Shown here: one piece after another, positions 9,599 to 18,418 of the stretch
How positions within the stretch are numbered: the first letter of the stretch is position 1
How the letters are laid out: every line of letters starts with the position of its first letter
Assembly (NCBI GenBank): GCA_023397675.1
Contig: JAEWTV010000070.1
Coordinates: 1 to 64,000 of the forward strand
Source: Bacillota bacterium
Lineage (GTDB): Bacteria; Bacillota; Clostridia; Acetivibrionales; JANLFN01
DNA length: 64,000 nt
Direction of reading: 5' to 3'
Made by a program: the position numbers and the translations under genes
Notes under the pieces: generated by a model
Seen by the model: only the letters and a program-made list of their open reading frames with translations
What the model was told of the DNA's origin: nothing
Database searches by the model: none

Positions 9599-11098
9599 TC
9601 AATTATTGCTTTTGTTTTCTGTGAGTAAAACATTCACAGTTATGGTCTTGCCGTCCCTATAAATCTCTAGTGGGACCGAATCCCCTACTTTGTGAGTATT
9701 TTTTATTGCATCAAGCTCATCTCTGTCCTTTATAGCTTTACCGTCAATCTTTGTTATAATATCACCTGCTTTGATACCGGCTTTTTGAGCACCGCTCATA
9801 AGGTCAACCTCTTTAACGTATACGCCTACAGGCATGTTGTTTGCTTTTGCAACCTTTTCCGTATATCTTTCATCAGGAGTTACACCAAGAAGCGGTCTTC
9901 CTGTTACATATCCATGACTAATAAGATTATCTGCGACACTTTTCGCTTCATTACTTGGTATTGCAAATCCAAGCCCTTCAAAACCAGTTTGAGCTACCTT
10001 CAGTTCATTTATACCTATTATCTGGCCTTTTGAGTTGACAAGCGCTCCGCCGCTGTTGCCGGGGTTAATCGCTGCATCTGTCTGTAGTAAATTAAGATAT
10101 GTGCCGTCTTCTGTTGGAACTTTCCTGTTTATTCCGCTTATTACGCCAACTGTAACAGTTCCTGCGAGATCCATTCCGCCTGGGTTACCTATTGCAACAG
10201 CAAGTTCACCAACGTTAATTTTGCTGGAATCACCGAATTCAACTGCTGGTAGGTTGTTTGCATCAATTTTCAGTACTGCAAGGTCAGTCTTTGAATCATA
10301 TCCTATAAGGGATGCTGTATAAGGCTTATCAGGATTACTTGGCAAATAAATCTCTATTTTCGCGCCAGTTGCTATTCTTCCTGTAGTTACATCAACTGCA
10401 TCTTTTATAACATGGTTGTTTGTAAGTATATATCCATTCTCCCTTACAATTACACCTGAGCCTTCGCCTGCTGCCGACTCACTTTGATCACCGAAAATAA
10501 AACCCTGATTAGCTTTAAAGGTCGTTTTAACACCAACAACTGATGGTCCTACTGTTTTAGCTATAGCTGTTACAGCTGTGTCAGAATTTGTTACCAGCTC
10601 AACCTTTTTATATGCACTTGAGTCAATCGGCTTTGAAGTACTGTTCTGTGCTGTGGTCGTATTACTGAAAAGATTCTTTATTGCCGGCTGTATTTCAGGA
10701 GCAACAAAGGTTATCAATATACCTATCACAAGCGCTCCTAAAATGGAACTTACAACTGATACTGCAACAAGCTGTCCTATTCCACGTTTTTTACGTTCTT
10801 TCTTTTTGTGGTTTTCCGTATAAAACGGTGCGGATTTAAGAGAATCTGAATTGCTTATGTTTTGATTCTGCTTGTACATTCCATTTGTTGGGTTCATGCT
10901 TTCATAGCCATAACTTCCAGTATTAAAGCTCTCAGTATTGGCTGGATTAACAGGGCTGTAATTCTGGTTATTTGTATTGTTATAGCTGCCCATGTAATTG
11001 CTGTTCATATGACTCTGCTCATTTGGAATGCTATTATTTGATGATTCATAACTGTTCTTATCAAAACCATTGTTTTTTTCATTATCGTAATTTTCCAT
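9599..11098 (-). CDS. HtrA/DegP-like membrane serine protease with PDZ domain
   Basis: A 499-residue envelope quality-control protease. A cytosolic Asn/Ser/Tyr-rich tail of about 100 residues precedes one membrane segment (about 115-140). The trypsin-like domain shows the catalytic His in TNNHVIKDA, Asp in KTDLAVLKID and Ser in NPGNSGGAL. A PDZ domain fills the last ~95 residues (LLGVTPDERY onward). I chose the internal ATG because AAGGAAG lies eight bases before it; a start ten codons earlier lacks one. It follows a response regulator and histidine kinase on the same strand, so envelope stress probably controls it. The low-complexity cytosolic tail is unusually long. Confidence 0.92.
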   Translation of the reverse strand: MENYDNEKNNGFDKNSYESSNNSIPNEQSHMNSNYMGSYNNTNNQNYSPVNPANTESFNTGSYGYESMNPTNGMYKQNQNISNSDSLKSAPFYTENHKKKERKKRGIGQLVAVSVVSSILGALVIGILITFVAPEIQPAIKNLFSNTTTAQNSTSKPIDSSAYKKVELVTNSDTAVTAIAKTVGPSVVGVKTTFKANQGFIFGDQSESAAGEGSGVIVRENGYILTNNHVIKDAVDVTTGRIATGAKIEIYLPSNPDKPYTASLIGYDSKTDLAVLKIDANNLPAVEFGDSSKINVGELAVAIGNPGGMDLAGTVTVGVISGINRKVPTEDGTYLNLLQTDAAINPGNSGGALVNSKGQIIGINELKVAQTGFEGLGFAIPSNEAKSVADNLISHGYVTGRPLLGVTPDERYTEKVAKANNMPVGVYVKEVDLMSGAQKAGIKAGDIITKIDGKAIKDRDELDAIKNTHKVGDSVPLEIYRDGKTITVNVLLTENKSNN

Positions 11099-11184
11099 AG
11101 TATCAGCTTCCTTTCTTTTGATTTTCATTCGATATTCTTATTCTAAAAGAATATTTTGAAAAAACTATGAATAATCTGTTAATA

Positions 11185-12681
11185 TTAGTTTTCTTTTTCG
11201 TTTGCAAGACTCAAGGTAAACGTAAACATTGCTCCTTCTCCGGGTTCGCTTTCTACCCATATCTCTTCCCCATGCTCATTGACAATTCCCTTTACAATTG
11301 CCAGGCCAAGTCCTGTTCCGCTTCTGTCCTTACCCCTTGATTTATCTGATTTATAGAATCTGTCCCAAATCCTTGTCAATTCGTCATAGTCTATACCTGC
11401 ACCAAAATCTTTTATTGAAACAAGTACCTTTCCTTTTTGTCTTTTCGTAGATATTATAAGTTTTCCATCTTTATAAGAAAACTTAACAGCATTGTGTATT
11501 AAATTTATTATTACTCTTTCAATTGCATCAGGATCGGCATTTACTATTGTAAGCTCCGCATCAAAATTTGCTTCAATCTCGATATCCTTCTGCATTATCA
11601 AGCCTTCAAGCTTTATAATACAACGCCTTATAAGTTCGTTTATATCAAAATCCCTGGTTTTTAGGGTTACCTCTCCAGCTTCCATTTTTGCAAGGTCCAG
11701 CAAATCATTTACAAGACGGTTCATCCTGTTTGTTTCATCTCTTACAACCGTAAGGTATTCTGTATGCTTCTCAGGAGGAATTGTCCCGTCAAGAATGCCC
11801 TCGATAAAACCTCTTATAGAAGTCATTGGAGTCCTCAGTTCATGTGAAACATTTGCAATAAAGCCTTTTCTCATTTCTTCAAGATTTCTTAAATCTGTAA
11901 CCATCTGATTAAAGCTTTGTCCCAATTGGCCAATTTCGTCTCTGGTTTTTACATCTAGCTGTTCCCTGAATTCACCACTGGCAATAACCTTCGCAGCTTT
12001 ATTTATCTCCTTAAGCGGTTTTGTTATTCTTCTGGAAAAAATATATATAAGAATAATTGAGACTGCTATCGAAACACCACCCGATATTATAAAGAAGTTA
12101 AACAGCGCGGATCTTGTTTTGTTAACCTCGGATATAGGAGTGGTTATAAGTACCGCTCCAACCAGCTGTTTTTCCCCATTATCGGTAGTATAAATCAATG
12201 GTTTTTCTATTGTAAGCCATGTGTAGCCGGTATTGCTGAACAGTCCGTAAAAATCGCCTTTTTCCTTTATTTCATCTACTTGACCCGACATGATCTTTTT
12301 ATACTGTCTTTCATCTGGAAGTTTTGTCATGTTTCCCGTACCAACTTTCAAGTTCTTCATGATATTTGATGGAATTCCATTATTATCTTTTAGAACAATA
12401 CCTCCGTCAGTACGTAATATCCATACCATGGAATTGGTCCGTGTACCATTATCGTTTATTGCATTTTGGAACAAAGTAAGTGCAAGAGGATTATCCTGGT
12501 TTTGCGCATAGTATACAAAAAACTTTCCTATGTTATCGCAACTACGTTCAATGGATTTTACAGTCTCACTGGAAACGTAGCTATCAAGGAAATAGAAAAG
12601 CGTAAAGCCTGCAATCAAGTACCCCAGTACAAGTATCGATAAAAAAACTGTAACCATTTTTCCGAATATGGTTTTAAACAT
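11185..12681 (-). CDS. Sensor histidine kinase
   Basis: A 498-residue membrane kinase of the PhoR/ResE type. Two membrane segments (about 8-30 and 190-215) flank an extracytoplasmic sensor of roughly 160 residues. A HAMP linker follows (RRITKPLKEINKAA), then the HisKA dimer with phospho-acceptor SHELRTPMTSI near residue 278, and a HATPase domain with N box NLIHNAVKFS, DFGAGI and GTGLGLAIV. GGAGG precedes the ATG. It lies 32 bases after the response regulator gene and 86 bases before the HtrA gene, suggesting one operon that monitors the envelope. The ligand is not identifiable. Confidence 0.93.
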   Translation of the reverse strand: MFKTIFGKMVTVFLSILVLGYLIAGFTLFYFLDSYVSSETVKSIERSCDNIGKFFVYYAQNQDNPLALTLFQNAINDNGTRTNSMVWILRTDGGIVLKDNNGIPSNIMKNLKVGTGNMTKLPDERQYKKIMSGQVDEIKEKGDFYGLFSNTGYTWLTIEKPLIYTTDNGEKQLVGAVLITTPISEVNKTRSALFNFFIISGGVSIAVSIILIYIFSRRITKPLKEINKAAKVIASGEFREQLDVKTRDEIGQLGQSFNQMVTDLRNLEEMRKGFIANVSHELRTPMTSIRGFIEGILDGTIPPEKHTEYLTVVRDETNRMNRLVNDLLDLAKMEAGEVTLKTRDFDINELIRRCIIKLEGLIMQKDIEIEANFDAELTIVNADPDAIERVIINLIHNAVKFSYKDGKLIISTKRQKGKVLVSIKDFGAGIDYDELTRIWDRFYKSDKSRGKDRSGTGLGLAIVKGIVNEHGEEIWVESEPGEGAMFTFTLSLANEKEN

Positions 12682-12713
12682 ATAACCTCCATGCCTCTAT
12701 CGGAACTTCCAAG

Positions 12714-13403
12714 TTATTTAACTTCAAACTTGTATCCGACACCCCACACTGTTTTAAGCTGCCAGTTCTGATTCTCGATTTCAATTTTTTCCCTCAGCCT
12801 TTTAACATGGACATCCACAGTCCTTGAATCTCCATAAAAATCAAAGCCCCATACGTGTTCAAGCAGCTGTTCCCTGGTAAATACCTTGTTGGGGTTTGAT
12901 GCAAGGAAAAACAGCAAATCAAGCTCTTTAGGAGGCATTTCAAGCTCATTTCCGTTAAGCTTTACTGTATAGTTTGTCTTGTTAATTACAAGGTTTGGAT
13001 AAACTATTTCCTGTGCATCAGATTCCTTATGTTCATACCTTCTTAGTACGGCTTTAACCCTTGCAACAAGTTCCTTTGGATCAAATGGTTTCACAATATA
13101 ATCATCAGCCCCGAGTTCCAGTCCAAGAACCTTGTCAAAGGTTTCACCCTTTGCTGTCAGCATTATAATAGGAATATTGCTTACCTTCCTGATTTCCCGG
13201 CATACCTGCCATCCGTCCATTACAGGAAGCATAATATCCAGAACTACCAGGTTGGGAGTACACTCCCTGAACATTTCAACCGCTTTTTGTCCGTTGTATG
13301 CCGTATGGATTTCATAGCCTTCCTTTTCCATGTAAAGCCTTATAAGCTCGCAGATATTTATATCATCATCAATAACAAGCAGTTTGGTTTTATTCATTTG
13401 CAT
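12714..13403 (-). CDS. OmpR/PhoB-family response regulator
   Basis: A 229-residue two-domain regulator. The receiver domain has the acidic pocket VIDDD (residues 10-14), the phospho-acceptor Asp in VVLDIMLP near 56, the threonine in MLTAKG and the lysine in IVKPFDP. The winged-helix domain ends in the typical SRTVDVHVKRLREKI recognition region. Three in-frame starts lie close together (GTG, ATG, ATG); the first ATG is best spaced from AAGGGG. It is the first gene of the set regulator-kinase-HtrA protease, which suggests that it activates the protease. Confidence 0.94.
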   Translation of the reverse strand: MQMNKTKLLVIDDDINICELIRLYMEKEGYEIHTAYNGQKAVEMFRECTPNLVVLDIMLPVMDGWQVCREIRKVSNIPIIMLTAKGETFDKVLGLELGADDYIVKPFDPKELVARVKAVLRRYEHKESDAQEIVYPNLVINKTNYTVKLNGNELEMPPKELDLLFFLASNPNKVFTREQLLEHVWGFDFYGDSRTVDVHVKRLREKIEIENQNWQLKTVWGVGYKFEVK

Positions 13404-13489
13404 CGCCACCCCTTAATTATTGTCTTGAGTTTTTTATAATAATTGTAAAATCTATGTTCATTATTATATCAATTATTGCATTTTAAAAC

Positions 13490-13520
13490 AAAAAAAAGGC
13501 TGCATATTTACAACCTTTTT
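13490..13520 (-). terminator. Terminator after trpF
   Basis: GGTTG/CAGCC on the minus strand (13498-13502 with 13511-13515, one U-G pair), flanked by A-run and T-run. It lies about 90 bases past the trpF stop and closes the trp operon without trpB or trpA. Confidence 0.6.
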
Positions 13521-13607
13521 ACAAAAAATTAATATTTTATTCATTATTAAAAGCATTATCCGTTAAAAGCAGATTTTCTAAGTTCATTAGGCATAATATT
13601 CACATAA

Positions 13608-14237
13608 CTAAATTTGCTTAAATCTTGCTTTTACTATAAAATTTTTTATCTTTGTTTCATCCTTATAGCCATCAGTTTCCACACCACTACTTACATCAAC
13701 AGCAAACGGCTTTACAGTTTCTATTGCCTGCCTTACCTTTGAACTATCAAGCCCTCCTGCAAGAATTATCTTATATTTTCTAGATGCTTCGGCGGCAATT
13801 GTCCAGTCAAAGGTTTTTCCGCTTCCGCCGTAAGCACTCTCTGCATATGCATCCAGCAAGATTCCATCCACATCAAACAGTTCTGCATTTGACAGACTTG
13901 TTTTATCTTTTATTCTTATACTTTTCCATATTTCAACCTTACTACTTGCTTTAGATTTAAGCATTTTTACATATTCACGGTCCTCATCTCCGCTGAGTTG
14001 AATAATGTCCAGACCACAAATGGAAGTTATTCGTAGGACGTCATCTATGCTGTGGTTAACAAAGACACCTGCTTTTTTAATCCATTTATCCAATACCTTT
14101 GATAACGCCAAAGCATCCTCAGCACTTATCCGCCGTCTGCTTTCCGCAAAAACAAAACCGATATAGTCAGGCAAAAACTTATTGACATATTCAATATCAA
14201 CAATCCTTGTAAGACCACAAATTTTGATCTTTGACAC
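13608..14237 (-). CDS. trpF: Phosphoribosylanthranilate isomerase
   Basis: Third specific step of tryptophan synthesis, an Amadori rearrangement. The 209-residue TIM barrel begins SKIKICGLTR with the catalytic cysteine, has the catalytic Asp in DGILLDA, and the phosphate loops ILAGGLDSS and AVDVSSGVE. It starts at GTG overlapping the trpC stop by one base (TAGTG), so translation is coupled. It is the last gene of the operon here. Confidence 0.97.
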   Translation of the reverse strand: MSKIKICGLTRIVDIEYVNKFLPDYIGFVFAESRRRISAEDALALSKVLDKWIKKAGVFVNHSIDDVLRITSICGLDIIQLSGDEDREYVKMLKSKASSKVEIWKSIRIKDKTSLSNAELFDVDGILLDAYAESAYGGSGKTFDWTIAAEASRKYKIILAGGLDSSKVRQAIETVKPFAVDVSSGVETDGYKDETKIKNFIVKARFKQI

Positions 14238-15022
14238 TATGCTTCCCCTTTCATTTCACTGACCTTCTCCTTTATAGAACCAGCTTTCATAAACGCTTCT
14301 CCAATAAGGACCGCATTTACACCAATGCTTTTAAGGTAATTTATATCCTCGGCTGTTCTTATAGCGCTCTCGCTGACTACAATTCTGTCATTTGGGATAT
14401 AGTTAAGCAGTCTTTCAGTAGTCTTTATATCCTCGTTAAAGGTGGTCAAATCCCTGTTGTTAACCCCGATAATCCTGGCCCCCGATGCAACAGCACGTTC
14501 AACCTCCTGCTGGTTGTGCGTCTCAACAAGGCACTGCATCCCAAGAATTCCGGCTACTATCTGAAACTTCTTCAAATCCTCATCGGATAATATTGAAGTA
14601 ATCAGCAGAATTGCATCTGCGCCCAGGTATCTGGATTGATACACCTGCCACAGGTCTAATATAAAATCCTTACGTAAAACTGGCAACGGAACTGATTGAC
14701 GTATTTTTACAAGGTAATCCTCACTTCCCATAAAAAAGTTCTTTTCAGTAAGGACCGATATAGCCTGAACACCGGCTTCATTATACTCTCTGGCGATTTC
14801 AACAGGATTAAAATCCTCTTTAAGAAGTCCTTTTGAAGGAGAGGCCTTTTTTACCTCGGCTATTATAGCTACATCATTTTTTATTTTTAAAGCACTATAA
14901 AAATCGACTGTTTTATGGAGTCCAGGCCTCTTAAGTCTTTCCTTCCATCCTTCCAACGAAATGCCTTTCATTTCTTCCTTAAGCTCTATCTTCTTTTTCT
15001 CTACTATATCATCAAGTATCAT
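14237..15022 (-). CDS. trpC: Indole-3-glycerol phosphate synthase
   Basis: Closes the indole ring in tryptophan synthesis. The 261-residue barrel shows the family landmarks: IAEVKKASPSKG near residue 57, VLRKDFILDLWQVYQSRYLGAD, the LVETHNQQEVERA segment, IGVNNRDLTTF and VSESAI. I start at the ATG five codons inside the longest frame because GGAGG sits five bases before it. It overlaps trpF by one base and starts 18 bases after the trpD stop. Confidence 0.97.
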   Translation of the reverse strand: MILDDIVEKKKIELKEEMKGISLEGWKERLKRPGLHKTVDFYSALKIKNDVAIIAEVKKASPSKGLLKEDFNPVEIAREYNEAGVQAISVLTEKNFFMGSEDYLVKIRQSVPLPVLRKDFILDLWQVYQSRYLGADAILLITSILSDEDLKKFQIVAGILGMQCLVETHNQQEVERAVASGARIIGVNNRDLTTFNEDIKTTERLLNYIPNDRIVVSESAIRTAEDINYLKSIGVNAVLIGEAFMKAGSIKEKVSEMKGEA

Positions 15023-15040
15023 GTATGCCTCCAAAATATT

Positions 15041-16075
15041 TTACTGGGCTTTTGCATCACTCACCAAAGCGTTTGTGTACTCAATAAACTCTTGAAGCTT
15101 ATTCAATACAAGGCCGCTGTCAATAATCTGCTGGGCTGCTTTTATTCCTTCTTCAAGCGAATCCACCTTTTTACCTACATAAAACGCCGCCGCGGAATTC
15201 ACTACAACTATGTCCCTCTCAGGGCCCTGTTCACCTTTGAATATATTTCTGATAATTTCTGCGTTTACTCCTGCATCTCCACCCTTTATATCATCAAGGC
15301 AAGCTTTCTTTATACCATATTGTTCAGGATTGAATTCATAGTTCTTCACCGAACCGTCTTTAAGTTCTGAAATCTTTGTAGTGGTAGTGGTTGTTATTTC
15401 ATCAACGCCATCATTACCGTTAAAAACAAGAGCCCTTTCTATTCCCAGGTTTAAAAGAACATTAGCCACCAACTCGGTCAACTTTCCGTCATATACTCCC
15501 AATACCTGTCCTGCTGCCCCTGCTGGGTTAGTGAGTGGTCCAAGTATATTGAAAACAGTCCTTATTCCAAGCTCCCTTCTTGGACCCGCAGCGTGCTTCA
15601 TGGATTTATGGAAGGAAGGTGCAAACAAGAATCCTATTCCTACATCCTCAATACACTTTTTTACCTGATAAGGTGACAAATCAATTTTTGCACCTAAAGC
15701 TTCAAGCACATCAGCACTTCCGCTTCTGCTTGAGACAGACCTGTTGCCATGCTTTGCAACATGAACTCCTCCTGCCGCAGCTACGAATGCGGAAGCTGTT
15801 GAAACATTGAAGGTTTTTGCACCGTCACCGCCGGTTCCGCAGGTATCAATATAATAATCAAGGTCCAGTATTATTTTTTCGGCTTTATCCCTCATAACCC
15901 TTGCACAGCCGGTTATTTCATCAATTGTCTCCCCTTTAATACGCAAAGCCGTTATAAAGCTTCCTATCTGCGCCTGAGTTGCCTCTCCGTCCATTATACA
16001 GTTCATTGCTCCCATTACTTCTTCATTTGAAAGGCTTTTACCCTCAACGAGCTTCTGAATTGCAGTTCTAATCAT
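15041..16075 (-). CDS. trpD: Anthranilate phosphoribosyltransferase
   Basis: Joins anthranilate to PRPP. The 344-residue protein has the glycine-rich PRPP motif DTCGTGGDGAKTFNVST near residue 78, the KHGNRSVSSRSGSADVLEALG loop and the anthranilate-side RRELGIRTVFNILGPLTNP motif with its arginines. It is not fused to trpG, unlike enterobacterial TrpD. It lies 51 bases after trpG and 18 bases before trpC. Confidence 0.97.
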   Translation of the reverse strand: MIRTAIQKLVEGKSLSNEEVMGAMNCIMDGEATQAQIGSFITALRIKGETIDEITGCARVMRDKAEKIILDLDYYIDTCGTGGDGAKTFNVSTASAFVAAAGGVHVAKHGNRSVSSRSGSADVLEALGAKIDLSPYQVKKCIEDVGIGFLFAPSFHKSMKHAAGPRRELGIRTVFNILGPLTNPAGAAGQVLGVYDGKLTELVANVLLNLGIERALVFNGNDGVDEITTTTTTKISELKDGSVKNYEFNPEQYGIKKACLDDIKGGDAGVNAEIIRNIFKGEQGPERDIVVVNSAAAFYVGKKVDSLEEGIKAAQQIIDSGLVLNKLQEFIEYTNALVSDAKAQ

Positions 16076-16126
16076 AATAACCTCTCCTCTCGTCTCATCA
16101 ATCTAAATCCCCACTCTTAAATGCTT

Positions 16127-16696
16127 TTATTTAATTTCAAGAAAGTTCCTTAATATTTGTTTTCCGTCTGCAGTCATTATTGATTCCGGATGGAATTGTA
16201 TACCGTAAATTGGGTATTCCTTATGCTGCACCGCCATAATCTCATTCTCTGCTGAAACTGCCGTAATCTCCAGTTCTGCGGGCATTGATTCATTTTTAAT
16301 AACAAGTGAATGATACCTTCCCGCTTTAATTTTTGATTCAAGTCCCCTGAAAAGCTTACATGTATTCTTTACTTCTATTTCCGATACTTTTCCGTGCATC
16401 AACTTTTTGGCATGGACGATTTTTCCTCCAAAGGCTTCTCCAATCGCCTGATGTCCAAGGCACACTCCCAATATCGGGAATTTGTTTCCCAAGCTTTGAA
16501 TTACTTCAATGGATATTCCTGCGTCTTTAGGGTAGCCGGGCCCTGGGGATATAACAATATGTGAAGGTTTCATTTCCTCTATCTGCGGAATGGTAAGCGT
16601 ATCATTTCTTTTGACCAGTATGTCGGGATTAAGCTCTCCGATGTATTGATACAGGTTATAGGTAAATGAATCATAATTGTCTATTAACAGAATCAT
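16127..16696 (-). CDS. trpG: Anthranilate synthase glutamine amidotransferase subunit
   Basis: Supplies ammonia from glutamine to TrpE. The 189-residue class I amidotransferase has its nucleophile in GVCLGHQAIGEAFGG near residue 79 and the His/Glu pair in QFHPESIMT near 170. The oxyanion strand HIVISPGPGYP is also present. Its ATG overlaps the trpE stop by four bases (ATGA), typical of a coupled pair. In some Firmicutes this subunit also serves folate synthesis, but no pab gene is nearby. Confidence 0.96.
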   Translation of the reverse strand: MILLIDNYDSFTYNLYQYIGELNPDILVKRNDTLTIPQIEEMKPSHIVISPGPGYPKDAGISIEVIQSLGNKFPILGVCLGHQAIGEAFGGKIVHAKKLMHGKVSEIEVKNTCKLFRGLESKIKAGRYHSLVIKNESMPAELEITAVSAENEIMAVQHKEYPIYGIQFHPESIMTADGKQILRNFLEIK

Positions 16697-18171
16697 AGTT
16701 TTTTTGCCTCCTCCAGCGCTGTAAGCAGGGCCCTTGCCTTATTTACCGACTCCTCATATTCCTTTTCAGGCACCGAGTCGGCAACAATTCCCGCACCTGC
16801 CTGTATATATACCTGGTTATTCTTGAAAACCATTGTTCTAATGGTTATACAGCTGTCCATACTTCCGTCAAAGCTTAAATATCCTATGGCACCACCGTAA
16901 GTTCCCCTTTTAATGTTTTCAAGTGAATCAATTATCTCCATCGCCCTTATTTTAGGTGCACCGGACAATGTACCTGCCGGGAGCACCGACATAAGTGCAT
17001 CAAACGCTGTTTTATCAGATTTTAACTTTCCCCGTACATTTGTGACCAGGTGCATGACATGCGAATACTTTTCAACATGCATAAAGTCCTTTACCTCAAC
17101 AGTCCCGAATTCTGAAACCTTGCCTATATCATTTCTCCCCAGGTCTACAAGCATGGTATGCTCTGCTATTTCCTTTTCATCAGCCAGCAAATCAAATTCA
17201 AGCTCGGCATCTTCCTGTTCATTTGCACCCCTTTTTCTTGTGCCTGCAATAGGGCAGGTTTCAGCAATTCCGTTTTCTACTCTTGAAAGCATTTCAGGTG
17301 AAGAACCAACAAGGCAGTAGTCATTGAATTTCAAATAGTACATATATGGTGAAGGGTTAATAATCCTGAGCGCTCTATAAACATTAATTGACGGATAGTC
17401 ATAGGTCATCTTCCATCTTTGCGACAACACAACCTGAAAGATATCACCATCAGTTATATATTGCTTGGCTTTTATTACATTGCTGCAATATTCCTCTTTA
17501 GTCACATTACTTACCAGTTCGTCAGATTTATGATTTTTGTATGATGGTTCCTGTGGTTCAGATACCTTCCAGCGCTGTGAAACGATTTCGCGGTGGATTT
17601 CCTTGATTTTTTCAATAGTGCTGAAATAATTCCTTTCCAGGTTCCCATTGACATGTAAATTTACTATAATATGAATTTTCTGCTTTAAGTGGTCAAAAGC
17701 TATTACTTCATCCGCAAACATAAAGTGGCATTCAGGTAGTTTAAGGTCATCCTCTGGTACGTTCGGCAAATGCTCATAATACCTTATCAGATCATACCCA
17801 AAAAAGCCTACTGCTCCACCATCAAATCTTGGTATCCCCTGAAGTTTGAGTCCTTTATATTGTGAAAATATTTTTTTGAGGATTTCAATGGGGTTACCTT
17901 CCTTTTCAGTAACTGAGCCGTCTTTCTCCTCTATGATATTTCTTCCATTTTGACTTTTGAAGATAAGGAAAGGGTCTCTTCCTATAAAGGAAAACCTTGC
18001 CCATTTCTCCCCGCCCTCTATACTTTCAAGCAGGAAGCAGTATTTACTTTTTTCAAAGCGTTTGAACAGGCTGATTGGGGTTTCCATGTCAGCATAGATT
18101 TCCATGGAAACAGGAATAACATTATACTTTTGAGAAAGTGATTTTACCTCATCAAGCGTTGGATAGAACAA
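16693..18171 (-). CDS. trpE: Anthranilate synthase component I
   Basis: Converts chorismate to anthranilate. The 492-residue protein keeps the tryptophan feedback site (FLLESIEGG near residue 50) and the chorismate-binding core: FQVVLSQRW, SPEMLSRV, CPIAGTRKRG, LVDLGRNDIG and QAGAGIVADS. I start at TTG, 32 codons inside the longest frame, because GGGAGG lies eight bases before it and family similarity begins with YPTLDEVKSL. Upstream lies a transcription attenuator with a TRAP-like binding array. It leads the operon trpE-G-D-C-F. Confidence 0.96.
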   Translation of the reverse strand: MFYPTLDEVKSLSQKYNVIPVSMEIYADMETPISLFKRFEKSKYCFLLESIEGGEKWARFSFIGRDPFLIFKSQNGRNIIEEKDGSVTEKEGNPIEILKKIFSQYKGLKLQGIPRFDGGAVGFFGYDLIRYYEHLPNVPEDDLKLPECHFMFADEVIAFDHLKQKIHIIVNLHVNGNLERNYFSTIEKIKEIHREIVSQRWKVSEPQEPSYKNHKSDELVSNVTKEEYCSNVIKAKQYITDGDIFQVVLSQRWKMTYDYPSINVYRALRIINPSPYMYYLKFNDYCLVGSSPEMLSRVENGIAETCPIAGTRKRGANEQEDAELEFDLLADEKEIAEHTMLVDLGRNDIGKVSEFGTVEVKDFMHVEKYSHVMHLVTNVRGKLKSDKTAFDALMSVLPAGTLSGAPKIRAMEIIDSLENIKRGTYGGAIGYLSFDGSMDSCITIRTMVFKNNQVYIQAGAGIVADSVPEKEYEESVNKARALLTALEEAKKL

Positions 18172-18240
18172 ATCTTTGACCTCCCTTTTTATAAGGAAGA
18201 TATGAGATTTTAAAGAAATGGCAGAAAAGGGTAATATAAA

Positions 18241-18266
18241 TAAAGCCGGGTAAGATAACCCGGCCA
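18241..18266 (-). terminator. trp attenuator terminator
   Basis: A perfect G+C-rich 7-bp stem (18245-18251 with 18258-18264, arm GCCGGGT) is followed on the minus strand by TTTATTTATATT. It lies in the trpE leader between the triplet array and the start codon, where an attenuator should be. Part of its first arm (GCC) can pair instead with GGC beside the last triplets at about 18285-18289, giving a possible antiterminator together with TAATC/GATTA. Confidence 0.75.
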
Positions 18267-18283
18267 CATAATCTTTGATTAAT

Positions 18284-18347
18284 CTGCCTCGTCTCTTCTA
18301 ATCTAATCTAAAAACTAATCTAATCTCATCTCTTCTAAATCTTACTA
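18284..18347 (-). promoter_or_regulatory. Putative TRAP binding array in the trp leader
   Basis: On the leader RNA (minus strand) ten UAG or GAG triplets occur at an almost constant five-base step, ending at 18335, 18330, 18325, 18320, 18315, 18308, 18303, 18298, 18293 and 18288. Spacers are two bases except one of four. An eleventh triplet is available on either flank (CAG at 18284-18286 or UAG at 18345-18347). The Bacillus TRAP 11-mer binds eleven such triplets with 2-3 base spacers. The array lies between the promoter and the attenuator terminator. Binding when tryptophan is high would let the terminator form. Confidence 0.8.
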
Positions 18348-18350
18348 AAA

Positions 18351-18379
18351 AGTATAGCATTTAGTTGAATGTGTTGCAA
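18351..18379 (-). promoter_or_regulatory. trp operon promoter
   Basis: TTGCAA (18379-18374) and TATACT (18356-18351) with a 17-base spacer on the minus strand. Transcription should begin near 18344, at the start of the triplet array. Confidence 0.75.
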
Positions 18380-18418
18380 GAGTTTTGTTCAATTTGCAGG
18401 AATATTGTAAAAACCGAT

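Noticed and set aside
18241..18360. T-box or Trp-codon leader peptide for the trp operon
   Set aside because: No T-box consensus and no short ORF rich in Trp codons; the periodic (G/U)AG triplets explain the region better.
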